Assembly (NCBI RefSeq): GCF_000002995.4
Contig: NW_025062475.1
Coordinates: forward strand, 7,196,187-7,260,186
DNA length: 64,000 nucleotides
Source: Brugia malayi
Taxonomy: Eukaryota > Nematoda > Chromadorea > Rhabditida > Onchocercidae
Reading direction: 5' to 3'
A program made the translations under genes and the position numbers. Position 1 is the stretch's first letter. Each line of letters starts with the position of its first letter. Below are positions 24,413-35,847 of this stretch, in pieces. Under the pieces are notes generated by a model. That model made no database searches. It was given only the letters and a program-made list of their open reading frames with translations, and was not told where the DNA came from.

Positions 24413-27037
24413 TTAACAGAGTAGTAGTCGACAATAATGACAATGATGACAATGATGATTGTTTTGTTTATTAGAATTGAATTTATATGAGTGAGGATTG
24501 GACGTGTTATCGGTTTGTTTATTAGAATTGAATTTATATGAGTGAGGATTGGACGTGTTATCGGTTTGTTTATTAGAATTGAATTTATATGAGTGAGGAT
24601 TGGACGTGTTATCGGTTTGTTTATTGGAATTGAATTTATATGAGTGAGGATTGGACGTGTTATCGGTTTGTTTATTAGAATTGAATTTATATGAGTGAGG
24701 ATTGAACGTGTTATCGGTTTGTTTATTAGAATTGAATTTATATGAGTGAGGATTGGACGTGTTATCGGTTTGTTTATTGGAATTGAATTTATATGAGTGA
24801 GGATTGGACGTGTTATCGGTTTGTTTATTAGAATTGAATTTATATGAGTGAGGATTGGACGTGTTATCGGTTTGTTTATTAGAATTGAATTTATATGAGT
24901 GAGGATTGGACGTGTTATCGGTTTGTTTATTGGAATTGAATTTATATGAGTGAGGATTGGACGTGTTATCGGTTTGTTTATTAGAATTGAATTTATATGA
25001 GTGAGGATTGGACGTGTTATCGGTTTGTTTATTAGAATTGAATTTATATGAGTGAGGATTGGACGTGTTATCGGTTTGTTTATTGGAATTGAATTTATAT
25101 GAGTGAGGATTGGACGTGTTATCGGTTTGTTTATTAGAATTGAATTTATATGAGTGAGGATTGGACGTGTTATCGGTTTGTTTATTGGAATTGAATTTAT
25201 ATGAGTGAGGATTGGACGTGTTATCGGTTTGTTTATTAGAATTGAATTTATATGAGTGAGGATTGGACGTGTTATCGGTTTGTTTATTAGAATTGAATTT
25301 ATATGAGTGAGGATTGAACGTGTTATCGGTTTGTTTATTAGAATTGAATTTATATGAGTGAGGATTGGACGTGTTATCGGTTTGTTTATTAGAATTGAAT
25401 TTATATGAGTGAGGATTGGACGTGTTATCGGTTTGTTTATTAGAATTGAATTTATATGAGTGAGGATTGGACGTGTTATCGGTTTGTTTATTAGAATTGA
25501 ATTTATATGAGTGAGGATTGGACGTGTTATCGGTTTGTTTATTAGAATTGAATTTATATGAGTGAGGATTGGACGTGTTATCGGTTTGTTTATTAGAATT
25601 GAATTTATATGAGTGAGGATTGGACGTGTTATCGGTTTGTTTATTGGAATTGAATTTATATGAGTGAGGATTGGACGTGTTATCGGTTTGTTTATTAGAA
25701 TTGAATTTATATGAGTGAGGATTGAACGTGTTATCGGTTTGTTTATTAGAATTGAACTTATATGAGTGAGGATTGGACGTGTTATCGGTTTGTTTATTGG
25801 AATTGAATTTATATGAGTGAGGATTGGACGTGTTATCGGTTTGTTTATTAGAATTGAATTTATATGAGTGAGGATTGGACGTGTTATCGGTTTGTTTATT
25901 AGAATTGAATTTATATGAGTGAGGATTGGACGTGTTATCGGTTTGTTTATTGGAATTGAATTTATATGAGTGAGGATTGGACGTGTTATCGGTTTGTTTA
26001 TTAGAATTGAATTTATATGAGTGAGGATTGGACGTGTTATCGGTTTGTTTATTAGAATTGAATTTATATGAGTGAGGATTGGACGTGTTATCGGTTTGTT
26101 TATTGGAATTGAATTTATATGAGTGAGGATTGGACGTGTTATCGGTTTGTTTATTAGAATTGAATTTATATGAGTGAGGATTGGACGTGTTATCGGTTTG
26201 TTTATTAGAATTGAATTTATATGAGTGAGGATTGGACGTGTTATCGGTTTGTTTATTAGAATTGAATTTATATGAGTGAGGATTGGACGTGTTATCGGTT
26301 TGTTTATTGGAATTGAATTTATATGAGTGAGGATTGGACGTGTTATCGGTTTGTTTATTAGAATTGAATTTATATGAGTGAGGATTGGACGTGTTATCGG
26401 TTTGTTTATTGGAATTGAATTTATATGAGTGAGGATTGGACGTGTTATCGGTTTGTTTATTAGAATTGAATTTATATGAGTGAGGATTGGACGTGTTATC
26501 GGTTTGTTTATTGGAATTGAATTTATATGAGTGAGGATTGGACGTGTTATCGGTTTGTTTATTAGAATTGAACTTATATGAGTGAGGATTGGACGTGTTA
26601 TCGGTTTGTTTATTAGAATTGAATTTATATGAGTGAGGATTGAACGTGTTATCGGTTTGTTTATTAGAATTGAATTTATATGAGTGAGGATTGGACGTGT
26701 TATCGGTTTGTTTATTAGAATTGAATTTATATGAGTGAGGATTGGACGTGTTATCGGTTTGTTTATTGGAATTGAATTTATATGAGTGAGGATTGGGCGT
26801 GTTATCGGAGCAATTGTATGAAGAATTGGAAGTGTTTACAACGAAGAGATTAAAAATACATGTGTGAATACCGTAGGATTGTTTACAATTTAAAAAGAGA
26901 TAATTTATGATACTATGAAATTGGTTAGAAGTTTTCGCGAAATTATAATTCGCGACAGAAAGTAAAATAAAGCAAAAATTCAGAAAGACAGAAGTTATTG
27001 TCTTTAATATCCTTCCATGTCTATCAGACTCTGTTTC
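24413..27037 (-). CDS. Candidate 17-residue-repeat secreted protein (no start codon found)
   Basis: One minus-strand frame runs stop to stop from 27037 to the TAA at 24413-24415, 874 codons, through all 46 repeats. The repeat translates as DNTSNPHSYKFNSNKQT. Before the repeats the frame carries a strongly hydrophobic stretch, ITSVFLNFCFILLSVANYN, like a signal peptide, then about 60 non-repeated residues. After the repeats comes a His/Cys-rich tail, NNHHCHHCHYCRLLLC. Each standard unit has one N-glycosylation sequon (NTS). The most common variant (TCT/TCC) and gaactta (AAA/AAG) are silent, while ttgaacg (Ser to Phe) and gggcg (Ser to Pro) are not. Against a gene: the frame contains no ATG, so a start would need an upstream exon, and one open frame in a 17-codon repeat can arise by chance. 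The coding status is unproven. Confidence 0.35.
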   Translation of the reverse strand, partial: ETESDRHGRILKTITSVFLNFCFILLSVANYNFAKTSNQFHSIINYLFLNCKQSYGIHTCIFNLFVVNTSNSSYNCSDNTPNPHSYKFNSNKQTDNTSNPHSYKFNSNKQTDNTSNPHSYKFNSNKQTDNTFNPHSYKFNSNKQTDNTSNPHSYKFNSNKQTDNTSNPHSYKFNSNKQTDNTSNPHSYKFNSNKQTDNTSNPHSYKFNSNKQTDNTSNPHSYKFNSNKQTDNTSNPHSYKFNSNKQTDNTSNPHSYKFNSNKQTDNTSNPHSYKFNSNKQTDNTSNPHSYKFNSNKQTDNTSNPHSYKFNSNKQTDNTSNPHSYKFNSNKQTDNTSNPHSYKFNSNKQTDNTSNPHSYKFNSNKQTDNTSNPHSYKFNSNKQTDNTSNPHSYKFNSNKQTDNTSNPHSYKFNSNKQTDNTSNPHSYKFNSNKQTDNTFNPHSYKFNSNKQTDNTSNPHSYKFNSNKQTDNTSNPHSYKFNSNKQTDNTSNPHSYKFNSNKQTDNTSNPHSYKFNSNKQTDNTSNPHSYKFNSNKQTDNTSNPHSYKFNSNKQTDNTSNPHSYKFNSNKQTDNTFNPHSYKFNSNKQTDNTSNPHSYKFNSNKQTDNTSNPHSYKFNSNKQTDNTSNPHSYKFNSNKQTDNTSNPHSYKFNSNKQTDNTSNPHSYKFNSNKQTDNTSNPHSYKFNSNKQTDNTSNPHSYKFNSNKQTDNTSNPHSYKFNSNKQTDNTSNPHSYKFNSNKQTDNTSNPHSYKFNSNKQTDNTSNPHSYKFNSNKQTDNTFNPHSYKFNSNKQTDNTSNPHSYKFNSNKQTDNTSNPHSYKFNSNKQTDNTSNPHSYKFNSNKQTDNTSNPHSYKFNSNKQNNHHCHHCHYCRLLLC
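24462..26808. repeat. 51-bp minisatellite, 46 tandem copies
   Basis: The period is exactly 51 bases with no internal indel seen; the unit runs ttgtttattagaattgaa, tttatatgagtgaggattgg, acgtgttatcggt. I counted 46 units (unit n starts at about 24462 + 51(n-1)). Variation is limited to a few sites. At ttattA/Ggaatt, G occurs in units 4, 7, 10, 13, 15, 24, 27, 30, 33, 37, 39, 41 and 46. ttggacg becomes ttgaacg in units 5, 17, 25 and 43. gaattta becomes gaactta in units 26 and 42, and the last unit has gggcg. There are no spacers, so this is not a CRISPR. The unit length is a multiple of three, and one minus-strand frame is open throughout. Confidence 0.97.
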
Positions 27038-30000
27038 TTATCGTGAAGTGGTGACTTATAGTGGGCAGATATCCTTGTAATGCTATAAATATATACATTA
27101 AAATGCTTATGCGCTTTTGGGCATTGCAGAAATTCTTTCTGCAGTAGGAATCTGAACGGAAAGGAGCACACTAGCAATATATGGTTTATTCTGACGATTT
27201 CATCAGTAATTATCAAAAGTTCTATAAGTATCATAGAAGTATTATCAATCAGTTTGAAGAATAATATTTTTTAGTATCACCAATATTTGAAAGTATATTT
27301 TAAGTTGAATACACTTTGAAATTAAGGTGCAGCTTTAAATAAACAAGCATTAAATCTTTTCAAAATACAGAAACTTGATTAGTTGACAGAGAAAGAAATT
27401 TCGGATTACAATTGAACATTCTAAAGAAATGTTTACTCATTTAAAGAAATATTTTTCAATTTGTTCTAAGTATCGCTGCTTTCTCTGTTTTGCTTTCTTT
27501 ATGAGAAATTTTTGGGAATAGTTTATTTGCTTAAAGAAAAAAAAAAAAAAAATTTAGCAGAGATTAATTAATTTATCTATTTGTGCTTCCGCATTAATCA
27601 ATTCATTTCTTTTAGCCAGTCGCTTGTTTGCTTATTTCAACCATCTAGTTTGAATTTAGAACTTAAAAAACAAAAGAATATTATTGTTATGATGTACTGA
27701 TGTTTAGCGGAAATAAAATATCACATAATTCTATTATCCAGCAAGACATTGCCTGTCTTGCCAGAATTAGCGACACAAGCAAAAACAATTCATAGACTGA
27801 AGTTTTTTGCTCGTAGGACCTTTGACACTTCATCTGTTTAAAATAGCTGTTCAAATTTTTCTTCACGGATAATCATTAAGAAATGAGTAATAAGTGTCCT
27901 AAGTTTCACGAACGATTTATCAAAAATAAATTGTTTTGAAAAAGGATACCGACAAGATTAAATACTGCAAAATGAATCTGCACAGCATTGGTGCTACTTG
28001 AAAAGATTCAAGGGGAGCAGCTTGGGTAACATTTTGTTTTGAAGGCATAAAAGTTATAAGGTAATTGTATTCATTAGCAGATATTACTTACTCTATTCTG
28101 CTTATAAAGCCATCCAATATAGCATTAACAATCAATTGACATGTATTTCAGTTTTAACTCAGTGTAAGTCGGAATTTAAACAACTTCAAATTGATCACAT
28201 TTACTCATTTTTAAAAGATAATAGAGAAATTTTGCTTTGAATTTTGACAACAAAGGCCATAAAAAAAAAAGTCTTAGTAAAAACGTTAGTTTATATCATA
28301 GTTTTAAATTTTTTTCAAAGTTTTACGAACATTCATAAGAAATGACTAACTGAGCAATGATGTTGTCCATGGATGATTCCGTTGTCGAATATTTTACCTG
28401 TCTTTTCTCAAATTCACTAGTTCATTTTTGCAAATCTCAAAAAGTGAAAGGAAACATGATGTTTCCTGATAAGTTCACTGCAGTGCAGAAGTATCAATCA
28501 CCGGATAGAATAATCTAATAATTTATTAAAGCCAACAGTCATGCAAATTACACAGTAAAAAATGAAATGTGTATTGCTGAGATAACTCAACCAAGACGAT
28601 TCGCCTGCTATTTTCTTTTTTTGCTATCTTTCCTTTGTGAAGTGCATTTTGTTATATTCATTGACGTGTGTGAGCAGTCAATTTCAAATACGTTAAGAAC
28701 AGAAACATATTTTGAACTTATTTTATTTCGAAAAATCTATTTGTAATGAATGTTATTCCAATGTTACTTTTCTAAATGTCCTATTTTAAGAATTTTAAAA
28801 ATCCACGGATCTCGGATTGCAAGACCTCTTTATGCTAGCGATGTCTACGCAATATATTAGGACATTGTTATATTTAGTTATAATTATATTGAAATTTCTT
28901 CCATGATTAGAATCCTTTCGGCACACTGACTGGTCTTTCAGCAGCGAAAGATAGGACAGTTCTTCTTACAAACTTGTCCGCAATCTATGTAATAATTTAT
29001 TGCAGAAAATTGAGAGATAGATAAGAGTGCGAGCTAACTTCCATAAAAATCAATCAAGCTCCATAAAAAAATCAAAAAAAATCAAGTTCCGAGCCATTAA
29101 CTACGTTTTCACTTATAGACTAATATAGACTAATTCATCCCAAAATTGAAGACGTGCCCTCAACAGTAAAAATGAAAATACTGATGTTGCCTGGAGAAAG
29201 ATATGATGATAATGAAGGAGATAAGGAAGGTGAATGGAAATGCAAGTAATCTGAGGTAGTACTATCGAGCTCAACATCTACAGAGATCTTAATTGCCATT
29301 ATAATAGAATAGAAATTGCTTTCATAATCTCCGGTTATTTCTAAATTTAAAATTTTCTCGTTTAAATTGGACTAAATATTTATTTCAAACATAAAAATGC
29401 AATTAGAGAGGAAAAATCATTGAAAGGATGCGATAAGAGATAAAGTAAGGATCTCCTTTGTGTGCAAACTTTAACATCAACATATTGAAAAGTGACTGTA
29501 CAAAATGATATTTCTCTTTTTGCTGAAGAAATCACCATCACAAAAAAAGGACGATGATTCGTTGGAAGGGAAGAAAAACAGTGATTCATTAACAGTTTCT
29601 AAAAGTAATGGTCCTAGTCAAAGTACTGTTTAATTTATAACTTCTGATCTGCATTTCAATTTATAAAGAAATGATATGCTAATTAGAATGAGGCTTATTC
29701 TATATTATGTATAAAATTTGTCTTTCTACCTGTAAAACATAAAGAAAAAAGTAACAAATATATTCTGTATTTCTCGTCTCCGAATGTATGACAGATTATC
29801 AAAAATCATTTTGTCTCCGAGAAAGAATAACTAATCTAACCGAGAAAAAGCACCTTATTAAAGCTAACTTCACGATAGATTTACAATGCTTCGCGTAAGC
29901 ACAAGACAAAAAACGAAACCAATTTGGATTCCTGTCATGCGCTTATTAAAATGATTGGGATTAGATTTACAAGATGATATCAATAATTCCAAAAGTCTCA

Positions 30001-32243
30001 TACTCTTCTAGTCTAAGCCTTTTATATTAACCCACAAAAACTCAATCCAAATTCTCAAAAACTCCAGCAGAGAATACTGAAAGGAAAGTGATTAAGGAAT
30101 AAGACATTGTTATCTCCCAACAAAAACCAATTTTGTTTTTGCCACTGTACTGCACGATATGTAAAAATAATCAAAATATGTTGAATTTCTAAGAAAAGAT
30201 TTAGGGATCCTAGTCAACAAGTAAAAAATTATTCTTGCGCCGTATAAGCCGGAAATTCGAGTATAGATTTCTAAAAAATGATGCGAGCCTAAACTTGTTT
30301 TCCCTTTCATGCTTTTTTTCTCCTTTATTCGGCGCTTTTTTCCTATTTCTTCAAGTCTTCTCATCTGAAAATCTTTTCGTAGCTTGATTAAAACCAAAAT
30401 GAAAAAAAGGTGTTTAATTTCCATTTCAGTTTTTTTGCCTTTTATTCATCTTTTTATTCATCATGCTTTTTGTTTAATTTAAAAAGGAAAAGAACCAATG
30501 AAACTACGCCGCTATGATACCGAAATAGAATCTCAAACAAGAAACACTTTGCATATACCAGTTTGCTCACAAAAATTAATGCAAAGTGAAATTTAATTTA
30601 ATTCAATGTAAATCTGAAGTATCATGAAATTATAAAAGAGAGAGAAAGGAAAACTGATATGACCTTATCCGACTAGAATAAGTTATCACCTTTGCTCGCT
30701 AGACAATTCCATGTCATGCACTCGCCATTATCCTTCGATCAGTCCTATCACAATAAAAACCTCTTTCGAGAGTTATAGAAAACATTGATTCATCAAGAAT
30801 AAGGTTAAAGATTATATGAATTAAATTTGAACCAATGTAAACATAAATGCAATATCCGTACATATTTCTCATAAACTATACAAACTTGCTAAATTCTACA
30901 ACTTCCTTTAGTTCAATTCGAATTTTTATATTTTGACCTAAATTCCTTCCATTATTTTTTCTTCTCTTTCTCATTCTTTAAAACCATCCTGTCCATAATG
31001 GTGAAGAGTAAGTTTTTGAAATTCAAAAGGTTGTTGCAAAAATGTTGCTTCTATCAGTCATTGAATCGAAACCAGTAGCAACTACACTCAAATAAAATCA
31101 TACCTCGTTTGGAATAAAACTTTTAATTTGTGTTACATTTGAAAATATGAAAAATACTATCCAATAGAACTTTGCAGTCCGTTTAAAATAAAAGATAGTG
31201 TAAAACCGGAAAATCTGTAATAAAATAAATGGCTATTAATCAGTAACCGCTTTCCTCGATTACTAACAGAAATGATTAGATCTCTATTGACTAAGCATAG
31301 CTTTAATTCTTATTCACAATCTCCAAGGATAATAAAATGAAAGTTAAAGGATAAATTCCCGACGACTACTTTTTAACAAAAAAAGAATTATAAGGGAATG
31401 TATTAAAACGTCATCGGAGAGCTTAAAGTTCTAATCTTCAAAAGTCCGAGCATTATGAAGAATATAAATTACCTGCTTGTCATATGAAATTGAAGAGACC
31501 AAATGATAAACAGCAGAATATAAATTTAGTACTGTAAAAAGACAATCATTGTATTGCTTGATTATCATTTGACATTTTGTAGGACAAAAGTAATTTTCCA
31601 GGGCTATGGCGAGAATTTCGCGTAGTTGCAAAAGAAAGCTTATGATGCATAAAAGGATGACCACAGAATTATTCAGATAAAGTCCTAATACCCTTTTTGA
31701 CATGTTGCACTGGTGTCAGGACCAGTGATCCAAAAAATCTGATAGCCTACTACATAATGAACCAAAAGGCAATATGAGATTAAGAATGATAAGGGAGCTG
31801 GATTTTCATTCAACCCCATTATTTTCGGAAATCATGGGGAGATTATCATTTTCCCTTTATGAATCGTTCATTTGCTCTTGTTACAATTCACAATTCGGAA
31901 ATTTCATTGATGAATTGATTTACAGAAACACAAACAGTGCACCAAGATGTCTCTTAACTTCTGATATTTCTTTAAGAAAATGAGTGATAATCATACTTCT
32001 TTTCTATTCATCATTATTTATGACTAAGCTAAATGACTAGTAATCTTATAGCACCTATTGACCATATCATCCGCTTATCATACAAGAGGGATTCTTACCA
32101 CTTTTAAAAATAACACGTTTATACTGATTAATTATGATTAAATTAAATGCCTATGATAAGATATAACATTTATGGTGAGATTTTTCAACCCATTCTCTTT
32201 TCTACATATACAGATAGGTGATTCCCGAGTGATATTTCAACAA
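27038..32243. other. Long gene-poor interval
   Basis: About 5 kb of A+T-rich sequence with short A or T runs. Most open frames (27004-27234, 29380-29589 and 30110-30424, all minus) show no domain or splice context. One slightly better candidate at 31431-31703 is listed separately. Confidence 0.5.
31431..31703 (-). CDS. Weak candidate small membrane or secreted protein
   Basis: A 90-codon frame starts MSKRVLGLYLNN and has a hydrophobic segment, SVVILLCIISFLLQL, at about residues 13-27. A Cys-bearing stretch (NYFCPTKCQMIIKQYNDC) follows. A possible splice donor (CAAGCAG then gtaatt) lies near 31471, so this could be a first exon. No homology is recognised and no partner exon was found. It could equally be chance. 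Confidence 0.2.
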   Translation of the reverse strand: MSKRVLGLYLNNSVVILLCIISFLLQLREILAIALENYFCPTKCQMIIKQYNDCLFTVLNLYSAVYHLVSSISYDKQVIYILHNARTFED

Positions 32244-32990
32244 CTACTTCTCAAAATCAATACAGCAACTGTTTATGCAATAACGTTCACCAGTTTCCTT
32301 CGGTCCATCATTGAAAACATGGCCCAAATGAGCATCACACTAAAAAGATACAAATTGAAGGTCCTTTTAATATTGAATTTTAAAACAGTTCGGAAGCTTG
32401 CAGTAAATAACAAATTCCCTTTTTTAAAAGAAAAAAAAAATACATCCATGAAATTTCCGATGTTACTGAAATATTGTTTGAGGATGATATATTCACCTGT
32501 TTACATCGCACTTCAATGCGCTCCATCTCCATGGAGGTGTCCTTTAACCTCACTATATTCAAATCATTATCCACAGATTTTGAGAAAGATGGCCAGCCGC
32601 ATGTCGATTTGAATTTAGCGTCCGATCTGAAACTTTTGATAGATTTCATTTAATTTTTTTGTGTTTTCAGAGAGATAGATTTCATTTAATTTTTGTGTTT
32701 TCAGAGAGATAGATTTCATTTAATTTTAAACTTTAGTAAAAAATGTACTTGAAAAGTTGTGCTCCACAACAGCGACAGATATATAACCCGGATTCGAAGT
32801 GTTTATTAAATTTTCCTGAGAACGGTCTTTCGGTACCACCCTCTCGAGCAACACTATATTCCAAAGGACTTAAAATCTTTCTCCATTCATCTGGTGTTAC
32901 CTGTTGTGGATCCTGCTTGCCTAGCGCATCAATCGCACTTTTTCCTAGAAATTTCAAAAGAGCTTCTGCCGAACAGAATGGTGGAAACAT
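32244..32990 (-). CDS. msrb: Methionine-R-sulfoxide reductase B (MsrB)
   Basis: Three exons, 32749-32990, 32497-32626 and 32244-32339, give 155 aa, a typical MsrB length. Family blocks appear in order: [27 protein letters not shown], the first zinc CxxC in [36 protein letters not shown], the second zinc CxxC and histidine in [16 protein letters not shown], and the catalytic RYCINS cysteine near the C-terminus. The enzyme reduces methionine-R-sulfoxide in proteins using thioredoxin. The catalytic residue is Cys, not selenocysteine. The start chosen is the in-frame ATG at 32990, giving an N-terminus [17 protein letters not shown] that has no family match; an upstream exon with a targeting peptide cannot be excluded. 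It is divergent from the RSRC2-like gene at 33842. Confidence 0.94.
32639..32727. repeat. About 36-bp unit repeated 2.5 times in an msrB intron
   Basis: agatttcatttaattttt followed by tgttttcagagagat occurs twice in tandem and starts a third time. It lies in the intron between the first two msrB exons. On the plus strand each copy contains a perfect-looking splice acceptor (tgttttcag). Confidence 0.9.
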
Positions 32991-33028
32991 TTATATATAA
33001 AGCACGTTATATATGTTCGTTCAAGTTA

Positions 33029-33031
<3 letters not shown>

Positions 33032-33077
<46 letters not shown>

Positions 33078-33080
33078 ATA

Positions 33081-33111
<31 letters not shown>
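33032..33111. repeat. (TA)n plus (GATA)n compound microsatellite
   Basis: (TA)n at about 33032-33074, a short taataata bridge, then (GATA)n at about 33082-33111. It lies just upstream of the msrB start. Confidence 0.97.
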
Positions 33112-33114
<3 letters not shown>

Positions 33115-33841
33115 TGTCGAAGTTCGATTATTACACTGAGAACATACAAAAATTGTAGATAAATGTGACTGAATGACATATATTGAACAACCGTTAGCAA
33201 GAGAGAGTCATTAAAGTTAAACAAACCTGTTGCGCTGGTAGCCATGAAACACGTTGATTTGAATAGTTCTGAAAAGCAATGAACTAAAATGAAACAATCT
33301 CTTGTAGCAAGCCAAGGCCTGCTTTGCATCCTTTAATTCTCCTTTAGTCCTTCCCCCTTTGCTCTCCTTAAATCAAATTTTCGTTTTTTAAAAAGAAACA
33401 GCATAACTACAACGTTTCACTATTCTTTCATGAATTAGCTACGAACTGAAGAAAAAAAATGTCATTTCATCAACAGGTCGCTATAACTCCTGACGTATCC
33501 CTCTTCTCCTTCCACCAAATGACGACTAGTATTCCTCAGTTTAATTCTGATACTTTAAACCACTATACTTAATAGAAGAACTAATACACATAATAATGCG
33601 ACAAATTTTTCACACTCCATTTACTTTACCTATTGCTCCACTGCAAGAAACAACTATTGCATATATGTTGCATGCTATCAGTGGTTAGGGTGGGTAAGTG
33701 CGTGACACGGGTAGGTACCTGTAGCATTTGGGCTTGGCTTGGTAACAAGGTGTAGTGTAAGGTGTTGAACATTTTTGCTGAAACACCTTTCTTAAATGTA
33801 TTTGGGTTAGGTCAGCTTAAAAATACATTGCAGATTCATAC

Positions 33842-35847
33842 ATGGCTGACGGAAGTTTCCGACCGCTGACGGCTAAGGAAATTCGTAAACACATTGAACA
33901 GCGCGGCGAAGACAAACAGTCACAACAGATGCAAAAGTGATGTTTTTGTGTCATAAATGTTTCTAGTATTTTATTTGTTCAGAAATTTTTCTTTGCAAGC
34001 TGTTCTCTTAGAAGGTAATAAAGAAGGAGTGAAGAAAAATGCAGTAAACTGAAGTACTTATATCGAGGTCTCAACTTTTATGCCCCTGTTGATCCTTCAG
34101 TAATGGCCATTTTGAAATAAAAGAATAAAACACCCATGCAACATAACTGTAGATTTACTTAATGATCTTGACTTCACATAGTGATGTTAACTTCACGTAG
34201 TGTTAGCAAGGATTGTTACTAAATCTTGTGCCTCTTAATACTTCCAGTTTCATCTTAGGAGAAGTTGCCCTGAAAAGCAAATTTTTTGGCTTTTCATCGA
34301 AACGCAATATTTTGCAGGAGATCTGATGATGATGACATGGAAAGATCAGATAATCTGGGGAGAAAGAATGAAGATGGCTGGTTTTGTGACCGGAAATATG
34401 GTCGGAAAAGAAGGAGTATGGAACGACACAGTGACAGTCGACATCGAAGTGATAGACACTACGATCGTGGGCGAGAGACAGATTCGATAATTCGGGAACA
34501 TAGTTCTGAGCTCAGTTATTCTAGAGAACGAAGCCGAAATCAGTATTCAAGTAAGGAGAGAGAGGTTCAGTATGATCATCGTGGTCGGCATTACAGTGAG
34601 GTATCTTTCGTCGCTATATAGTAATACGCTTCGAAGTTAAGTTCAGCACTGTTTTCACGAAATAATGTTCCAGAAAATTACATTGATTTATTAGTGATAT
34701 CTAAGGCAGTTTTACTGCTTTTAGAATATTTTATGCCATTACTTTTATCATTTCGTGATTACATGTTTGATTTTATGAAGAGTGAGCGGCGGAGCGCTAC
34801 TCTCTTCTTGACCCTTTTAGAGCGACTCGAAGCAGCATAGAAGCAACAAGCCGTCATACGAACGAAATCGAGCTGTTCGAAAAAACCGTTCTACTTGTCG
34901 TCATAGGTATAAAGATTTCTTTATTGATTGGATGTAAAAGTTTTCGTAAATGTACTCGATTTTTATTTTGTACATATAGGATTTATACCATAATCTGGTT
35001 CTTCTGCCTGCATAGTATTACCATATAAATGCATAGAACATTTTCGGTTAAATGTAATCCTCATCCCTTTTGAAAAATATTAGATGAATTTAATAATGAA
35101 ATAGATAACATAGGAAACTAATCATTCACTACTCTTTCGTGTCAGTTTAGGTAAATTTGTTTTAAAAAATACACTACATTTTATATTTTAGTCCAGAGGA
35201 TAATGAAGATGAAAGCAGTGATCGACCAGCTTGGGCAACTAAAGCTGTTGTGAAAAGAGCAGAGGAAATACAAAAGAGAAAATTGATTTGGAGTAAACCA
35301 GAGGAAAAGAAGGTAACTTAAGTTATGTATTGTCTTTAACGAGTAATTATGTTGTACAAAAAGAAATTAATGTTGGAAGTAATTCAATTCTTTTTAAAGC
35401 TAATTTAGGAGTGGAAGAGTAATACAGTTTCTTCACTCATTAGTCTGCGACCGTCTACTACTTCTACATGGAACTCTATTCTGGCCGCAAGTTCATCAGA
35501 TAGCAAGCAGTTGGATAAGTTCAAACGGTTTGTCCAAGTTCTGCGTAATCAAAAGAGTTATCTGAAAAGTTTATGTCTAATACTATCATAGCTTTCACTT
35601 CGTTGGATTAAAAAGTGTTAAGGAATAAATAAAGTTTGAAGTCTGGATTCTTTCAAATTATAGTTTAATGGGCATGAAAAAAAGTGATGAAGAAGGTCAA
35701 GAGGAAGTGCCAAAAGTGGATGATAATCAAATTGAAGCTGAAAGAAGACGACAGCATGAACTTTACAGTCATTTAGATCATCAGTATGCAGTAGCACGAT
35801 CTTTTACTCATCTCAGTCGAGGTCAGGGACTTGGCTTCCATCAGTGA
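33842..35847 (+). CDS. rsrc2: RSRC2-like Arg/Ser-rich protein with SMAP domain
   Basis: Six exons: 33842-33936, 34318-34600, 34821-34906, 35192-35312, 35409-35527, 35664-35847. They encode 295 aa. The first exon (MADGSFRPLTAKEIRKHIEQ) joins in phase to a highly charged Arg/Ser/Asp/His region (RKRRSMERHSDSRHRSDRHY and similar, about 35-150). The C-terminal part contains DRPAWATKAVVKRAEEIQKR, KFKRLMGMK and LDHQYAVARSFTHLSRGQGL. The K-F-x-x-LMG and C-terminal LDxQYxxAR...H..RGxGLG patterns are those of the small acidic protein (SMAP) domain found at the end of RSRC2. RSRC2 is a nuclear, splicing-associated protein of poorly known function. The linkage of exon 1 to the rest is inferred from phase and splice signals; a start at the ATG at about 34336 in exon 2 is the alternative. 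Confidence 0.85.

Noticed and set aside
24462..26808. CRISPR-like repeat array
   Set aside because: The 51-bp units are contiguous with no unique spacers and the window is eukaryotic; it is a minisatellite.
32172..33000. Plus-strand frames of 146 and 85 codons
   Set aside because: They are antisense to the well-supported msrB exons and show no domain.
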